Shown piece by piece: positions 17,512-25,412 of a stretch of 64,000 nt of DNA. A program made the translations under genes and the position numbers. This DNA is from Halomonas sp. 328. GTDB taxonomy: Bacteria > Pseudomonadota > Gammaproteobacteria > Pseudomonadales > Halomonadaceae. Within the stretch, counting starts at the first letter, position 1. Every line of letters starts with the position of its first letter. The notes below the pieces were generated by a model. The model ran no database searches and was not told the DNA's origin. It saw nothing but the letters and a program-made list of their open reading frames with translations. The stretch covers positions 1-64,000 of the forward strand of contig NZ_JADOTW010000020.1 in NCBI RefSeq assembly GCF_015645095.1. The letters run 5' to 3'.

Positions 17512-17634
17512 CATTGTGGGGGATCTCCAGCCTGCCCTTGTGGGAGTCCGGATTCCGGACGATTGGCGCCGATAGGCGCCTTGGTGTGTGTAGGAGCCGG
17601 CTTTAGCCGGCGATTGGTGCCGATGAACGCAATA
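17512..17634 (+). repeat. REP-like palindromic array within the cob operon, copy 2
   Basis: The 150-bp gap between cobE and cobM is filled by at least two related units. One at 17538-17586 is TTGTGGGAG plus TCCGG-att-CCGGA and GGCGCC-gat-AGGCGCC. The other at about 17590-17634 has GCCGGC-ttta-GCCGGC and the same CGATTGG core. It matches the element at 3073-3178 with compensatory stem changes. It may affect mRNA stability between the two cob segments. Confidence 0.75.
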
Positions 17635-17648
17635 AGAGGAAAGCCAAT

Positions 17649-18443
17649 ATGACCATCCACTTTATCGGCGCCGGCCCCGGGGCACCGGACCTGCTGACGC
17701 TGCGCGGCCGGGACCTGATCGCTGCCTGCCCGGTGTGCCTCTATGCGGGATCGCTGGTGCCCGAGGCACTGCTTGAGCACTGCCCGGATGGCGCCCGCAT
17801 CATCAATACCGCGCCCTTCTCCCTCGACGAGATCATCGCCGAGATGCGCGCCGCCCATGCCGCGGGGCACGATGTCGCCCGGCTGCACTCCGGGGACCTG
17901 TCGGTCTGGTCCGCCATGGGCGAGCAACTGCGCCGGCTGCGTGAACTGGCGATTCCCTATGCCATTACCCCGGGGGTGCCGGCCTTCGCCGCCGCCGCCG
18001 CCACCCTGGGCCAGGAACTGACCCTGCCGGGGGTAGCCCAGTCCGTGGTGCTGACCCGCACCCCGGGGCGAGCCAGCGCCATGCCGGACGGCGAGACCCT
18101 GGCCAACTTCGCCAGGAGCGGCGCCACCCTGGCCATTCATCTCTCCATCCATAACCTGGCCCAGGTGGTGGAAGCGCTGACGCCCTACTATGGTGCCGAC
18201 TGCCCGGTGGCCATCGTCTGGCGGGCCAGTTGGCCCGACGAGCGGGTGGTGCGGGGGCAGTTGTCGACCGTGGAGGCTCGGGTCGACGCCACCATGCAGC
18301 GCACCGCGCTGATCCTGGTGGGCCCGGTGCTGGGCAGCCAGGACTTCCAGGAGAGCTGCCTCTATTCGCTCGGCTATGACCGCCGCTTCCGGCCCCAGTC
18401 GGCGGATTCGCCCTTCGCCGCGGGTGAGGGTGACGGCGTATGA
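17649..18443 (+). CDS. cobM: Precorrin-4 C11-methyltransferase
   Basis: A 264-residue class III methyltransferase giving precorrin-5. Motifs: [17 protein letters not shown] at the N-terminus, [27 protein letters not shown] and [18 protein letters not shown] 17649 has AGAGGA 8 nt upstream. It follows the palindromic repeat and overlaps cobF by 4 nt, so transcription probably continues from cobE or restarts after the repeat. Confidence 0.95.
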   Translation: MTIHFIGAGPGAPDLLTLRGRDLIAACPVCLYAGSLVPEALLEHCPDGARIINTAPFSLDEIIAEMRAAHAAGHDVARLHSGDLSVWSAMGEQLRRLRELAIPYAITPGVPAFAAAAATLGQELTLPGVAQSVVLTRTPGRASAMPDGETLANFARSGATLAIHLSIHNLAQVVEALTPYYGADCPVAIVWRASWPDERVVRGQLSTVEARVDATMQRTALILVGPVLGSQDFQESCLYSLGYDRRFRPQSADSPFAAGEGDGV

Positions 18444-19210
18444 TCCATCTCTCGCTGATCGGCATCGGCACGGGCAATCCCGAGCATGTCACCCTGGCCG
18501 CGGTGCGGGCCCTCAACGAGGCGGACCTGATCCTGCTGCCCCGCAAGGGCGAGGCCAACTCGGACCTGGTGGACCTGCGCCGGCTGCTGTGTCGCAATCT
18601 GCTGGAGGCGTCGTCCCGCCCCCGGGTCGTGGAGTTCGACCTGCCGCGCCGCGATGCCCATGCCGACTACCTGGCCGCGGTGGACGACTGGCACGGGGCC
18701 ATTGCCGCCATCTGGGGGGAACTGATGGCGACCCATCTGCCCCAGGGCGGGCGGGTCGGCCTGCTGATCTGGGGGGACCCCTCGCTCTACGACAGCAGCC
18801 TGCGTATCGCCGGGAGACTGGGGTCCCGAACGAGGGGCGAGGTGACGGTGGACGTGGTGCCGGGCATCACCAGCCTGCAGGTGCTGACCGCCGCGCACCG
18901 CATCCCCCTCAATGCGCTGGCCGAACCGGTGCAGATCACCACCGGCCGCCGTCTAAGAGAGCGCGGCTGGCCGAGCGACGCCGCGAGCGTGGCGGTGATG
19001 CTCGATAGCGGCGGCGCCTTCCAGGCGCTGCCGCCGGAGGGCCTGCATATCTGGTGGGGCGCCTACCTGGGCATGGACAAGCAGCACCTGATCGACGGCC
19101 CCCTGGCGGAGGTGGCCGCGACGATTCTCGAGCGGCGTGCCGCCCTGCGCGAGCGGCATGGCTGGATCATGGACATCTATCTGTTACGCAAAATAAGCGG
19201 TGGAGAGTGA
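18440..19210 (+). CDS. cobF: Precorrin-6A synthase (deacetylating)
   Basis: A 256-residue methyltransferase that methylates C1 of precorrin-5 and releases acetate, found only in the aerobic pathway. It has the CobF-type start [20 protein letters not shown], then [11 protein letters not shown] and [15 protein letters not shown], and [13 protein letters not shown]. The ATG lies in the cobM stop (ATGA). With CobG, it confirms the oxygen-dependent route. Confidence 0.95.
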   Translation: MIHLSLIGIGTGNPEHVTLAAVRALNEADLILLPRKGEANSDLVDLRRLLCRNLLEASSRPRVVEFDLPRRDAHADYLAAVDDWHGAIAAIWGELMATHLPQGGRVGLLIWGDPSLYDSSLRIAGRLGSRTRGEVTVDVVPGITSLQVLTAAHRIPLNALAEPVQITTGRRLRERGWPSDAASVAVMLDSGGAFQALPPEGLHIWWGAYLGMDKQHLIDGPLAEVAATILERRAALRERHGWIMDIYLLRKISGGE

Positions 19211-19211
19211 A

Positions 19212-19817
19212 ATGAAGAAAGTCGATCCTCAGCGTCATGCCGAACGCATGGCCATCAAGCAGCGCATCATGAACGAGCGCATCGAGGCCGCCGACAAGGA
19301 CCAGGGCGTGCTGCTGGTGCTGACCGGCCCCGGCAAGGGCAAGAGCAGCTCCGGCTTCGGCATGCTGGCCCGGGCCTTGGGCCACGGCATGAAGGTAGGC
19401 GTGGTGCAGTTTATCAAGGGCGCCTTCAGCACCGGCGAGGAGGCCTTCTTCCGTAACCTGCCGAACGTGGAGTACCACGTGATGGGCGAGGGCTACACCT
19501 GGGACACCCAGGACCGGGAGCGCGACGTCCAGACCGCCGAGGCGGCCTGGGAGGTGGCGAGTCGCATGCTGAGCGACCCGAGCTTCGATATGGTGCTGCT
19601 CGACGAGCTCAATATCGCCCTGCGCTACGAGTATCTGAACCTCGACCGGGTGCTCGACGACCTCCAGGCTCGCCCGGCCATGCAGCACGCCATCGTCACC
19701 GGCCGCTACGCCCCCGAGGCACTGATCGAGCTGGCCGATACCGTCACCGAGATGAAGGTGGTCAAGCACGCCTTCAAGGACCAGGGCGTCAGGGCCCAGA
19801 AGGGCGTCGAGCTCTAA
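19212..19817 (+). CDS. cobO: Cob(I)yrinic acid a,c-diamide adenosyltransferase (CobO/BtuR)
   Basis: A 201-residue ATP:corrinoid adenosyltransferase that attaches the 5'-deoxyadenosyl ligand. The P-loop GPGKGKSSSGFG is near residues 38-49; further family blocks are VQFIKGAFSTGEE, LDELNIALRY and VTGRYAPEALIELAD. GTG 19200 is in frame, but GGAGAG just before ATG 19212 marks the latter as start. It is the last gene of the plus-strand cob run and is followed by a hairpin. Confidence 0.95.
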   Translation: MKKVDPQRHAERMAIKQRIMNERIEAADKDQGVLLVLTGPGKGKSSSGFGMLARALGHGMKVGVVQFIKGAFSTGEEAFFRNLPNVEYHVMGEGYTWDTQDRERDVQTAEAAWEVASRMLSDPSFDMVLLDELNIALRYEYLNLDRVLDDLQARPAMQHAIVTGRYAPEALIELADTVTEMKVVKHAFKDQGVRAQKGVEL

Positions 19818-19847
19818 GCCGTACATGACGCCATTTCGGATACGCAC

Positions 19848-19890
19848 GGGGCAGGGTGGGGGCCTATCCAAAGCCCTCCACTCTGCCCTG
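19848..19890 (+). terminator. Candidate transcription terminator after cobO
   Basis: GGGCAGGGTGGGGGC and GCCCTCCACTCTGCCC form an imperfect G:C-rich stem with G:U pairs, 30 bp after the cobO stop. There is no long T-run, so Rho-independent action is uncertain. Confidence 0.45.
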
Positions 19891-19952
19891 TTCCGCGCCG
19901 CCCGTACCTATCCATGTAAGCGATCCACGAACTCCATCTGCCCAAGGCGACC

Positions 19953-21548
19953 TTACAGCGGTAGCGTCTCTTTCCAGCGCCAAGGCAGCAGCGGGCTGAG
20001 GTCGTCAGCTTCACTGAGGGTGGGGAGGGTCTCGAACACGAACTGCAAGTAGTCGTATGGCGAGTGGCCGTTGGCCTTGGCCGTCTCGATCAGACTGTAG
20101 ATCGCTGCGCTGGCGTGGGCACCACTCGGCGTATGGCTGAACAGCCAGTTCTTGCGGCCGACCACGAAGGGGCGGATGGCGTTCTCCGCCAGGTTGTTAT
20201 CGAGCGGGATCAACCCATCATCAAGAAAGCGGGTCAGGCGCCCCCACTGGCCATCCAGGTAATGCAGCGCCTTGCCCAGCGCACTCTTCGGCAGTACCTG
20301 CTGCTGGGATTTGTCGAGCCAGGTGCGCAACTGGGTGATCAGCGGACGGCTTTTCTGATCGCGCAGTTCCCGCCGCGCGTCGGCATCCAGGGCCTTGGCC
20401 TGTTTCTCCACGGCGTAGAGCTTGCGGATCTGGTTGAGCGCCCAGTCGGCCTTGCCGGTCTTGCCCTTGGGCTGCACCTTCTGGGCCTCGACGAACTTGC
20501 GTCGCGCGTGGGCCCAGCAGCCGGCATGGAGGATGCCGTTCTTTCGCACCACTTCGGCATAGCCTTCGTAGCCGTCGGTGACCAGGCGACCGGTATAGTC
20601 GCCCAGCAGGCGCACGGGCACCCGACCGGCGCGGCTGGCGTCATAGTCGAACAGCACCACTTGTTGGCCCGGCGGGCCACCCCGCTGCAACCACATGTAG
20701 GAGGTCGAGCTCGCCAAGCGGTTGACTTCGGTGTTGACCTGTAGGGTGGTCTCATCCATGTGGATCAGCGGGGCCTGCAGCAGGTGCCGACGCAGGGCTG
20801 CGACCAACGGCTGCAATCGCTCGCCAGCCTGGACCATCCAGCGCGCCAGGGTGTTGCGCGGGATCTCGACGCCGTGCCGGGCAAAGATCTGGCTCTGCCG
20901 GTAGAGCGGCAAGGCATCCTGGTATTTGGCGGTGGCCACGTAGGCAAGCAGCGTGGCGCTGGCGTTGCTCTTGGGCAGTAACTTGGCCGGCGGTGAGGCG
21001 ACGCGCACGCCCTCTTCGCAGATTGGGCAGGCGTACTTGCGCCGTACATGGCGAATGACCTCGACCCGGGCCGGCACCACATGGAGTTCCTCGCTGACCT
21101 CCTCGCCGATGACCTTGAGCGCGGTGCCATCCTCGGCACACCGACGCCCTTCCTCGGGAAGCTCATGCACCACCTCAATGCGCGGGAGATCGGGCGGCAG
21201 CGCAACACGGCCACCACGCGTACGGCGCTTGGCCGGCTGACGGGGCTCGGCCGCGGCGTCTTGCGTGGTGGACTCCTCATCGGCGGCGGTGTCCTCTGCA
21301 TCCACGGCCACTTCGGCCTCGTTGATCAGCAGGTCACCCTGCTCGACGCGGTACTTCTCGGTGGAGGGACCAAACTGACGCTCGATGGCCAGACGGAACT
21401 GCTCGAACAGCGATTGCTTGGCCGCTTCCCACTGGGCCTCCTTCCTGGCCATCAAGGCGAGCAGGCGGTCATTCTCGGCCTCGGCAGCGGCCAGCTTACG
21501 TTGCAGCTGATCCAGCGTGTCGGCGGTGTGGGAAGCGGAGGAGGTCAT
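19953..21548 (-). CDS. tnpC: IS66 family transposase TnpC
   Basis: A 531-residue DDE transposase with the N-terminal IS66 helix-rich region (leucine-rich coiled coil about 10-60), a zinc-finger-like CPICEEG (about 175) and the catalytic core: HMDETTLQV, TDGYEGY and the late NNLAENAIRP glutamate motif. C-terminal sequence YDYLQFVFETLP is typical. The protein is full length, so the element may still be active. Confidence 0.95.
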   Translation of the reverse strand: MTSSASHTADTLDQLQRKLAAAEAENDRLLALMARKEAQWEAAKQSLFEQFRLAIERQFGPSTEKYRVEQGDLLINEAEVAVDAEDTAADEESTTQDAAAEPRQPAKRRTRGGRVALPPDLPRIEVVHELPEEGRRCAEDGTALKVIGEEVSEELHVVPARVEVIRHVRRKYACPICEEGVRVASPPAKLLPKSNASATLLAYVATAKYQDALPLYRQSQIFARHGVEIPRNTLARWMVQAGERLQPLVAALRRHLLQAPLIHMDETTLQVNTEVNRLASSTSYMWLQRGGPPGQQVVLFDYDASRAGRVPVRLLGDYTGRLVTDGYEGYAEVVRKNGILHAGCWAHARRKFVEAQKVQPKGKTGKADWALNQIRKLYAVEKQAKALDADARRELRDQKSRPLITQLRTWLDKSQQQVLPKSALGKALHYLDGQWGRLTRFLDDGLIPLDNNLAENAIRPFVVGRKNWLFSHTPSGAHASAAIYSLIETAKANGHSPYDYLQFVFETLPTLSEADDLSPLLPWRWKETLPL

Positions 21549-21592
21549 GCGCTGATGTTACCGAATCCCGCCACGCAAGGGGAGTGGGAAGC

Positions 21593-21949
21593 CTATCCAA
21601 CCGATTGAAAGTCCAGTGTCTTATGGGGTTGCATGGCACGCAGGTCGTAGCCATCCAACAACCAGTTCAGCTCCTGCCCCGTCAGCGTGACGGTATCGCC
21701 CTCCAGTCGGTCGGGCCACTTGAAGCGCTCGCGCTCCAGGCGCTTGTACCAGACCACGAAGCCGTTGCGTTCCCAGAACAGCAGCTTCACCTTGTCGCGC
21801 CGGCGGTTGCCGAACACGAACACGGCCTTGTCGAAGGGGTTGAGCGCCATGGCCTCCTGGACCAGCAGGGCCAGGCCATCGATCTGCTTGCGCATATCGA
21901 CCGGCTCGCGACACAGATAGACCCGTAACCCGGTGTCGGGCCGGATCAT
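21593..21949 (-). CDS. tnpB: IS66 family accessory protein TnpB (Orf2)
   Basis: A 118-residue IS66 Orf2 protein with the family signature DMRKQIDGLALLVQEA near residues 18-33 and KLLFWERNGFVVWYKRLE. It is required for transposition of full IS66 elements although its biochemical role is not settled. The start is ATG 21949, in a 4-nt overlap with tnpA; the longer frame upstream crosses tnpA. Confidence 0.93.
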   Translation of the reverse strand: MIRPDTGLRVYLCREPVDMRKQIDGLALLVQEAMALNPFDKAVFVFGNRRRDKVKLLFWERNGFVVWYKRLERERFKWPDRLEGDTVTLTGQELNWLLDGYDLRAMQPHKTLDFQSVG

Positions 21950-22155
21950 GATGCCACCTCCACGGTGACGAAGCGCAGTGGTCGATACCGCGGCGGCACC
22001 GGCATGCCCTGGACCGCGAGACGCTGCTCCCAGGCCAGCAACGCCGCCAAGTTCAGGCCCTGCTCCTTGGCATACTCGCTCAACGCCAGTTGCCGGGATG
22101 AGGCATGGAACAGATGACCCAGCCAATAAGCCTGCGTTGACGTCAGTTCGTTCAT
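21946..22155 (-). CDS. tnpA: IS66 family protein TnpA (Orf1), short
   Basis: A 69-residue protein in the IS66 Orf1 position with a helix-turn-helix-like core (SEYAKEQGLNLAALLAWEQRL). It is shorter than common Orf1 proteins of about 90-130 residues, but it is coupled to tnpB by ATGA and the ribosome site is good (GGAGGATG...). It is probably the DNA-binding accessory factor. Confidence 0.8.
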   Translation of the reverse strand: MNELTSTQAYWLGHLFHASSRQLALSEYAKEQGLNLAALLAWEQRLAVQGMPVPPRYRPLRFVTVEVAS

Positions 22156-22249
22156 GGCATCCTCCAGATCAACAGGAGTTGCCAGTGTGATCGACGCCGC
22201 TCAGCTCAAGAAGATGGGGTTCGTGGATCGCTTACGAATAAGTTGAAAA

Positions 22250-22277
22250 AGCCCTCCTTCCGCGCGGAAGGAGGGCT
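22250..22277 (-). terminator. Rho-independent terminator, minus strand
   Basis: GCCCTCCTTCC-gcgc-GGAAGGAGGGC is a perfect stem. On the minus strand it is followed by TTTTTC. It lies just 4 bp after the stop of the unassigned frame at 22282 and could end btu-operon transcription. Confidence 0.8.
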
Positions 22278-22281
22278 AAGG

Positions 22282-22587
22282 TCATGCAACAAGCTGCCTG
22301 GCCAAAGCCATCTCGACGGAATCACCATCCGTGTTGAGGGCATCTAGATGTGATCTCTCGCCCTCCACGCTAGGTTGAAAAGGCTTGTCGGGGTGCACCC
22401 AAGCGCTGGCTTGCCAAGATCGTCGGTCTGAGGGGCGCTCAGCCGATGGATTCCTTATCGGCGCTTGGTGGGTGGGGTGGGGCCATGTCTCCCACTGTCT
22501 GTACCCGAGCAGGGCCAGATGCGCGGCTCGTCCCTCCACTCCGACAAGCCTTCTCACTATTGCCCGTTCTGGGTCTCCTTCAAACAT
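22282..22587 (-). CDS. Unrecognised minus-strand frame, possible gene remnant
   Basis: The frame is open back to 22734, but its 5' part is the palindromic repeat. From the internal ATG at 22587 it gives about 101 residues starting MFEGDPERAIVRRL and ending ALARQLVA. A clean terminator begins 4 bp after the stop, which is the only positive sign of coding. No domain is recognised and no good ribosome site is evident. It may be the tail of a gene broken by rearrangement near the IS. Confidence 0.2.
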   Translation of the reverse strand: MFEGDPERAIVRRLVGVEGRAAHLALLGYRQWETWPHPTHQAPIRNPSAERPSDRRSWQASAWVHPDKPFQPSVEGERSHLDALNTDGDSVEMALARQLVA

Positions 22588-22618
22588 ACAAGCGCGGCGG
22601 TCCGGCGTCCCGGTTCCG

Positions 22619-22703
22619 CGCGATATCGGCCGCAGGGCGATCCTGACCGGCACCCAAGGGCGACTGCGTCGCCCAATCGTTCGGGGAACCCGAACTCCCA
22701 CAA
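22619..22703 (-). repeat. REP-like palindromic element, copy 3 (inverted)
   Basis: On the minus strand this reads TTGTGGGAG, TTCGGG-ttc-CCCGAA, CGATTGGGCGAC-gca-GTCGCCC, then AGGATCGCCC and GATATCGCGCGGAA. It follows copy 1 (3073-3178) block by block, with paired substitutions in both hairpins. The far end, CTCCCACAAT in copy 1, is lost. Confidence 0.75.
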
Positions 22704-22786
22704 CCCCAGAGCCTCTCCCAGCACCAGTGGCCAACCAGGCCCACTATGGGAATAGCTACCCAGCCTACCTGTAAGTGCGATGAACC

Positions 22787-23554
22787 TTATTTCAGGGGCA
22801 CGAAGACCGGGGCCCCGTCGACCCAGGCGGTGGCCAGGCGCTGGCCGTAGAGCCGTTCCAGGGCCGCGGGCTCCAGCATGGCCTCCGCCGGGCCCCAGCA
22901 CGCCTCGCCGCCCGGGTAGAGCAGCAGCAGGTGGTCGCACCAGCGGGCGGCCAGGTTGAGGTCGTGCAGGCACATCATCACCGCCCTGCCCTGGCGGGCC
23001 TCGCCGGCGAGCAGCGCCATGACTTCGGTCTGGTGGTGCAAGTCGAGGTGGTTGGTGGGCTCGTCGGCAAGCCACAAGGCCGGGGCCTGGGTCAGCACCG
23101 TGGCGATGGCCAGGCGCTGGCGCTCGCCGCCGGAGAGGGTCCCCACCAGGCGGTCGGCCAGGTGGGCGATATCGAGCCGCTCCAGGGCCGCCTCGGCCAG
23201 GCGCAGCTCCTCGGCCCCCTCCATCTGCCAGGGCGAGAGGTAGGGGTGGCGGCCGATCAGGGCGGTCTCGCGCACCGTGGCGGGGAAACCATCATGGCGC
23301 TCCTGGAAGACCAGCCCCAGCTGGCGCGCCACCCGGCGACGGCCCAACGCCGCCAGCGGCCGGTCGTCGAGGCGCACCTGCCCCGAACGCGGGGCCCTGA
23401 GGCCGGCCAGGGTATGCAGCAGCGTCGTCTTGCCGGCGCCATTGGGCCCCAGCACGCCCCACACCTGGCCCGGCTCGATGCACACGTCGAGGGCCCGGCC
23501 GTCGCCACGCCCGGGAATATCGATCACCAACTGGCGGGCCTCGAGACGGCTCAT
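22787..23554 (-). CDS. btuD: Cobalamin ABC transporter ATP-binding protein
   Basis: A 255-residue ABC ATPase with GPNGAGKTT (Walker A, about 32-40), [24 protein letters not shown] and MCLHDLNLAARWCD. It starts at ATG 23554 sharing one base with the permease stop (TGATG). It is the fourth gene of a riboswitch-controlled operon after btuB, btuF and btuC, which makes cobalamin uptake the likely function. Confidence 0.9.
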   Translation of the reverse strand: MSRLEARQLVIDIPGRGDGRALDVCIEPGQVWGVLGPNGAGKTTLLHTLAGLRAPRSGQVRLDDRPLAALGRRRVARQLGLVFQERHDGFPATVRETALIGRHPYLSPWQMEGAEELRLAEAALERLDIAHLADRLVGTLSGGERQRLAIATVLTQAPALWLADEPTNHLDLHHQTEVMALLAGEARQGRAVMMCLHDLNLAARWCDHLLLLYPGGEACWGPAEAMLEPAALERLYGQRLATAWVDGAPVFVPLK

Positions 23555-24522
23555 CACTGGCTCCGATAAAGCAGGTAAAGAAAGGTCGGCACCCCCAGCA
23601 GGGCGGTGATCACCCCCACCGGCAGCTGCTCGGGGGCGATCATCGTGCGCGCCAGGGTGTCCGCCAGCAGCAGCAGGGTGCCGCCGGCCAGGGCGCAGGC
23701 GGGCAGGATCAGCCGCTGATCGTTGCCCAGCAGCAGGCGCAGCATATGCGGCACCACCAGGCCGACGAAGCCGATGCTGCCGGCGCTGGTTACCGCCATG
23801 GCGGTCAGGGCGCTGGCCCCCAGGTAGATGCCCCACTCCAGGCGGCGTACCGAGACGCCGAGGGCGGCGGCCTGCAGGGGCCCCCGGGCCAGCACATTGA
23901 GGCTGCGCCCCAGCGGCATGACCAGCAGGCAGACCACCAGCAGCAGGGCCAGCGGCGGCCAGGGCGCACGGGCATAGGCGAGGTCCCCCATCAGCCAGTA
24001 GAGCATGCCGGGCAGGCGGTCGGCGGGGGTCACCGCCAGCATCAGGGTGATCATCGCCCCCCAGCCGGCCGCCACCACCACCCCGGTGAGCAGCAGCCGC
24101 GCCGGGGTCCAGCCGCCGCGACCATGGGCCAGGCCGAACACCAGCAGGGTCGAGAGCAGCGCCCCGGCGAAGGCACCGCCGGAGACCACCAGGCCGCCGA
24201 CGCCCGCCAGCATGGCGGCCAGGGCCCCCACCGAGGCGCCCCCGGAGAGCCCCAGCACATAGGGGTCGGCCAGGGGGTTGCGCAGCAGCACCTGCATCAG
24301 GGCGCCGGCCACGGCGAGCAGCCCGCCCACCGCGAAGGCGGAGAGCGAGCGGGGCAGGCGCAGCTCGAGGATCAGGGTCTGGGCCAGCGGGCTGCCCTGG
24401 CCGCGCAGGACGGCGAGGATCTCGCCCGGTGGCAGGGTCACGCTGCCCAGTGCCACCGACAGGATCAGGGCCGCCAGGGCGGCCAGGGCCAGGCCCCCCA
24501 GGGGGCGCGCCAGGGTCACCAT
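23554..24522 (-). CDS. btuC: Cobalamin ABC transporter permease
   Basis: A 322-residue FecCD/BtuC permease with about ten membrane segments. Conserved blocks are [19 protein letters not shown] and GFVGLVVPHMLRLLLG. The frame is open upstream through btuF, but ATG 24522 shares one base with the btuF stop and gives the normal length. It lies between the binding protein and the ATPase of the same operon. Confidence 0.92.
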   Translation of the reverse strand: MVTLARPLGGLALAALAALILSVALGSVTLPPGEILAVLRGQGSPLAQTLILELRLPRSLSAFAVGGLLAVAGALMQVLLRNPLADPYVLGLSGGASVGALAAMLAGVGGLVVSGGAFAGALLSTLLVFGLAHGRGGWTPARLLLTGVVVAAGWGAMITLMLAVTPADRLPGMLYWLMGDLAYARAPWPPLALLLVVCLLVMPLGRSLNVLARGPLQAAALGVSVRRLEWGIYLGASALTAMAVTSAGSIGFVGLVVPHMLRLLLGNDQRLILPACALAGGTLLLLADTLARTMIAPEQLPVGVITALLGVPTFLYLLYRSQ

Positions 24523-25412
24523 CAGGGACTCGCCTCGCGACGAGACCGGGCCACCTCGAGCTTCTCGCAGAAGAGCCGGCTGCCCTCCAGCAGGCGCGGC
24601 GTGGGGCGCTGGATCAGCGAGGGCGGCACGAAGAAGAGGTTGTCCCGGGCCACGGCGGTGAGCGCCGGATACTGCTCCCAATGAGTCAGCCAGGCGCGGT
24701 TCTCCTCGCCCATGCCGCCGGCGAGGATCGCCTCGGGGTCGGCGGCCAGCACCGCCTCCTCGTCGAGGCGCGGCACCAGCCGGTCGAGCTCGCCGAAGAC
24801 ATTGACGCCGCCGCACAGGGAGAGCACCTGGCCGATCAGGTGGTCGTCGTTGATGGTCATCAGCGGCTCGTCCCATACCTGGTAGAAGACCGACAGCGGC
24901 GCGGCATTCGCGTAGCGCTCGGCGAGTTCCGCCATGCCGTCGCGAAAGCGCGCCGCCTCGACCTCCCCCGCCGCCTCGCTGCCGGCCAGGCGCGAGAGGC
25001 GTTCGATGGCCGTGGCCACGCCCTCGAGGGTGCGTGGCTCGATATAGAAGACCGGCAGGCCCAGGGCCTCGAGGGTCTCGAGCTGCTCCGCCGGGTTGCC
25101 GGTGACCCAGCCGATCACCAGGTCGGGAGCGAGCGCCAGCAGCCGCTCCAGGTCGACCCGGGTATGGCTGCCCACCGAGGCCACCTGGCGGGCCTCCGGG
25201 GGATAGTCGCTATAGGCCACCACGGCGACGACCCGCTCGCCGGCCCCGGCGGCATAGACCAGCTCGGTGGCCCCCGGCGACAGGGCGGCGATACGCTCGG
25301 CGGGGGCCGGCAGGCACACCTCCCGGCCCCGATCATCGACGGCGCAGCGCTCGCCGGCCTGAACCGCGCCCGCAAGGAGCAGCGCCAGGGCTGCCAGCAG
25401 TCGCTTACCCAT
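24522..25412 (-). CDS. btuF: Periplasmic cobalamin-binding protein
   Basis: A 296-residue protein with a signal peptide (ALALLLAGAVQAG, cleavage near residue 19) and the BtuF-like blocks RIAALSPGATELVYAAG, VVAYSDYPPEARQVASVG, and DHLIGQVLSLCGGVNVFG. It binds corrinoid in the periplasm and docks on BtuC. Its ATG overlaps the btuB stop (TAATG), so receptor and binding protein are co-translated. Confidence 0.92.
   Translation of the reverse strand: MGKRLLAALALLLAGAVQAGERCAVDDRGREVCLPAPAERIAALSPGATELVYAAGAGERVVAVVAYSDYPPEARQVASVGSHTRVDLERLLALAPDLVIGWVTGNPAEQLETLEALGLPVFYIEPRTLEGVATAIERLSRLAGSEAAGEVEAARFRDGMAELAERYANAAPLSVFYQVWDEPLMTINDDHLIGQVLSLCGGVNVFGELDRLVPRLDEEAVLAADPEAILAGGMGEENRAWLTHWEQYPALTAVARDNLFFVPPSLIQRPTPRLLEGSRLFCEKLEVARSRREASP

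Larger units (their letters stand above)
19916..22235 (-). mobile_element. IS66-family insertion sequence, 2320 bp, three ORFs
   Basis: The ends are inverted repeats starting GTAAGCGATCCACGAAC with a later CCATC, matching over about 22 of 23 bp. Inside are tnpA, tnpB and tnpC on the minus strand in the standard IS66 order. The 8-bp flanks (CTATCCAT at left, GAATAAGT at right) do not match, so the expected target duplication is absent. All three frames look intact. Confidence 0.93.
22236..22786. other. Gene-poor stretch between IS66 and the btu operon
   Basis: This 550-bp gap has no gene I can name. It holds a minus-strand terminator at 22250-22277, an unassigned minus-strand frame ending at 22282 and an inverted copy of the palindromic repeat (22619-22703). 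Base composition and codon patterns look less gene-like than the flanks, consistent with remnant DNA beside a mobile element. Confidence 0.6.

Noticed and set aside
22282-22734. The full 150-codon minus-strand frame as one gene
   Set aside because: Its first third is an inverted copy of the palindromic repeat; only the later part is listed, at low confidence.
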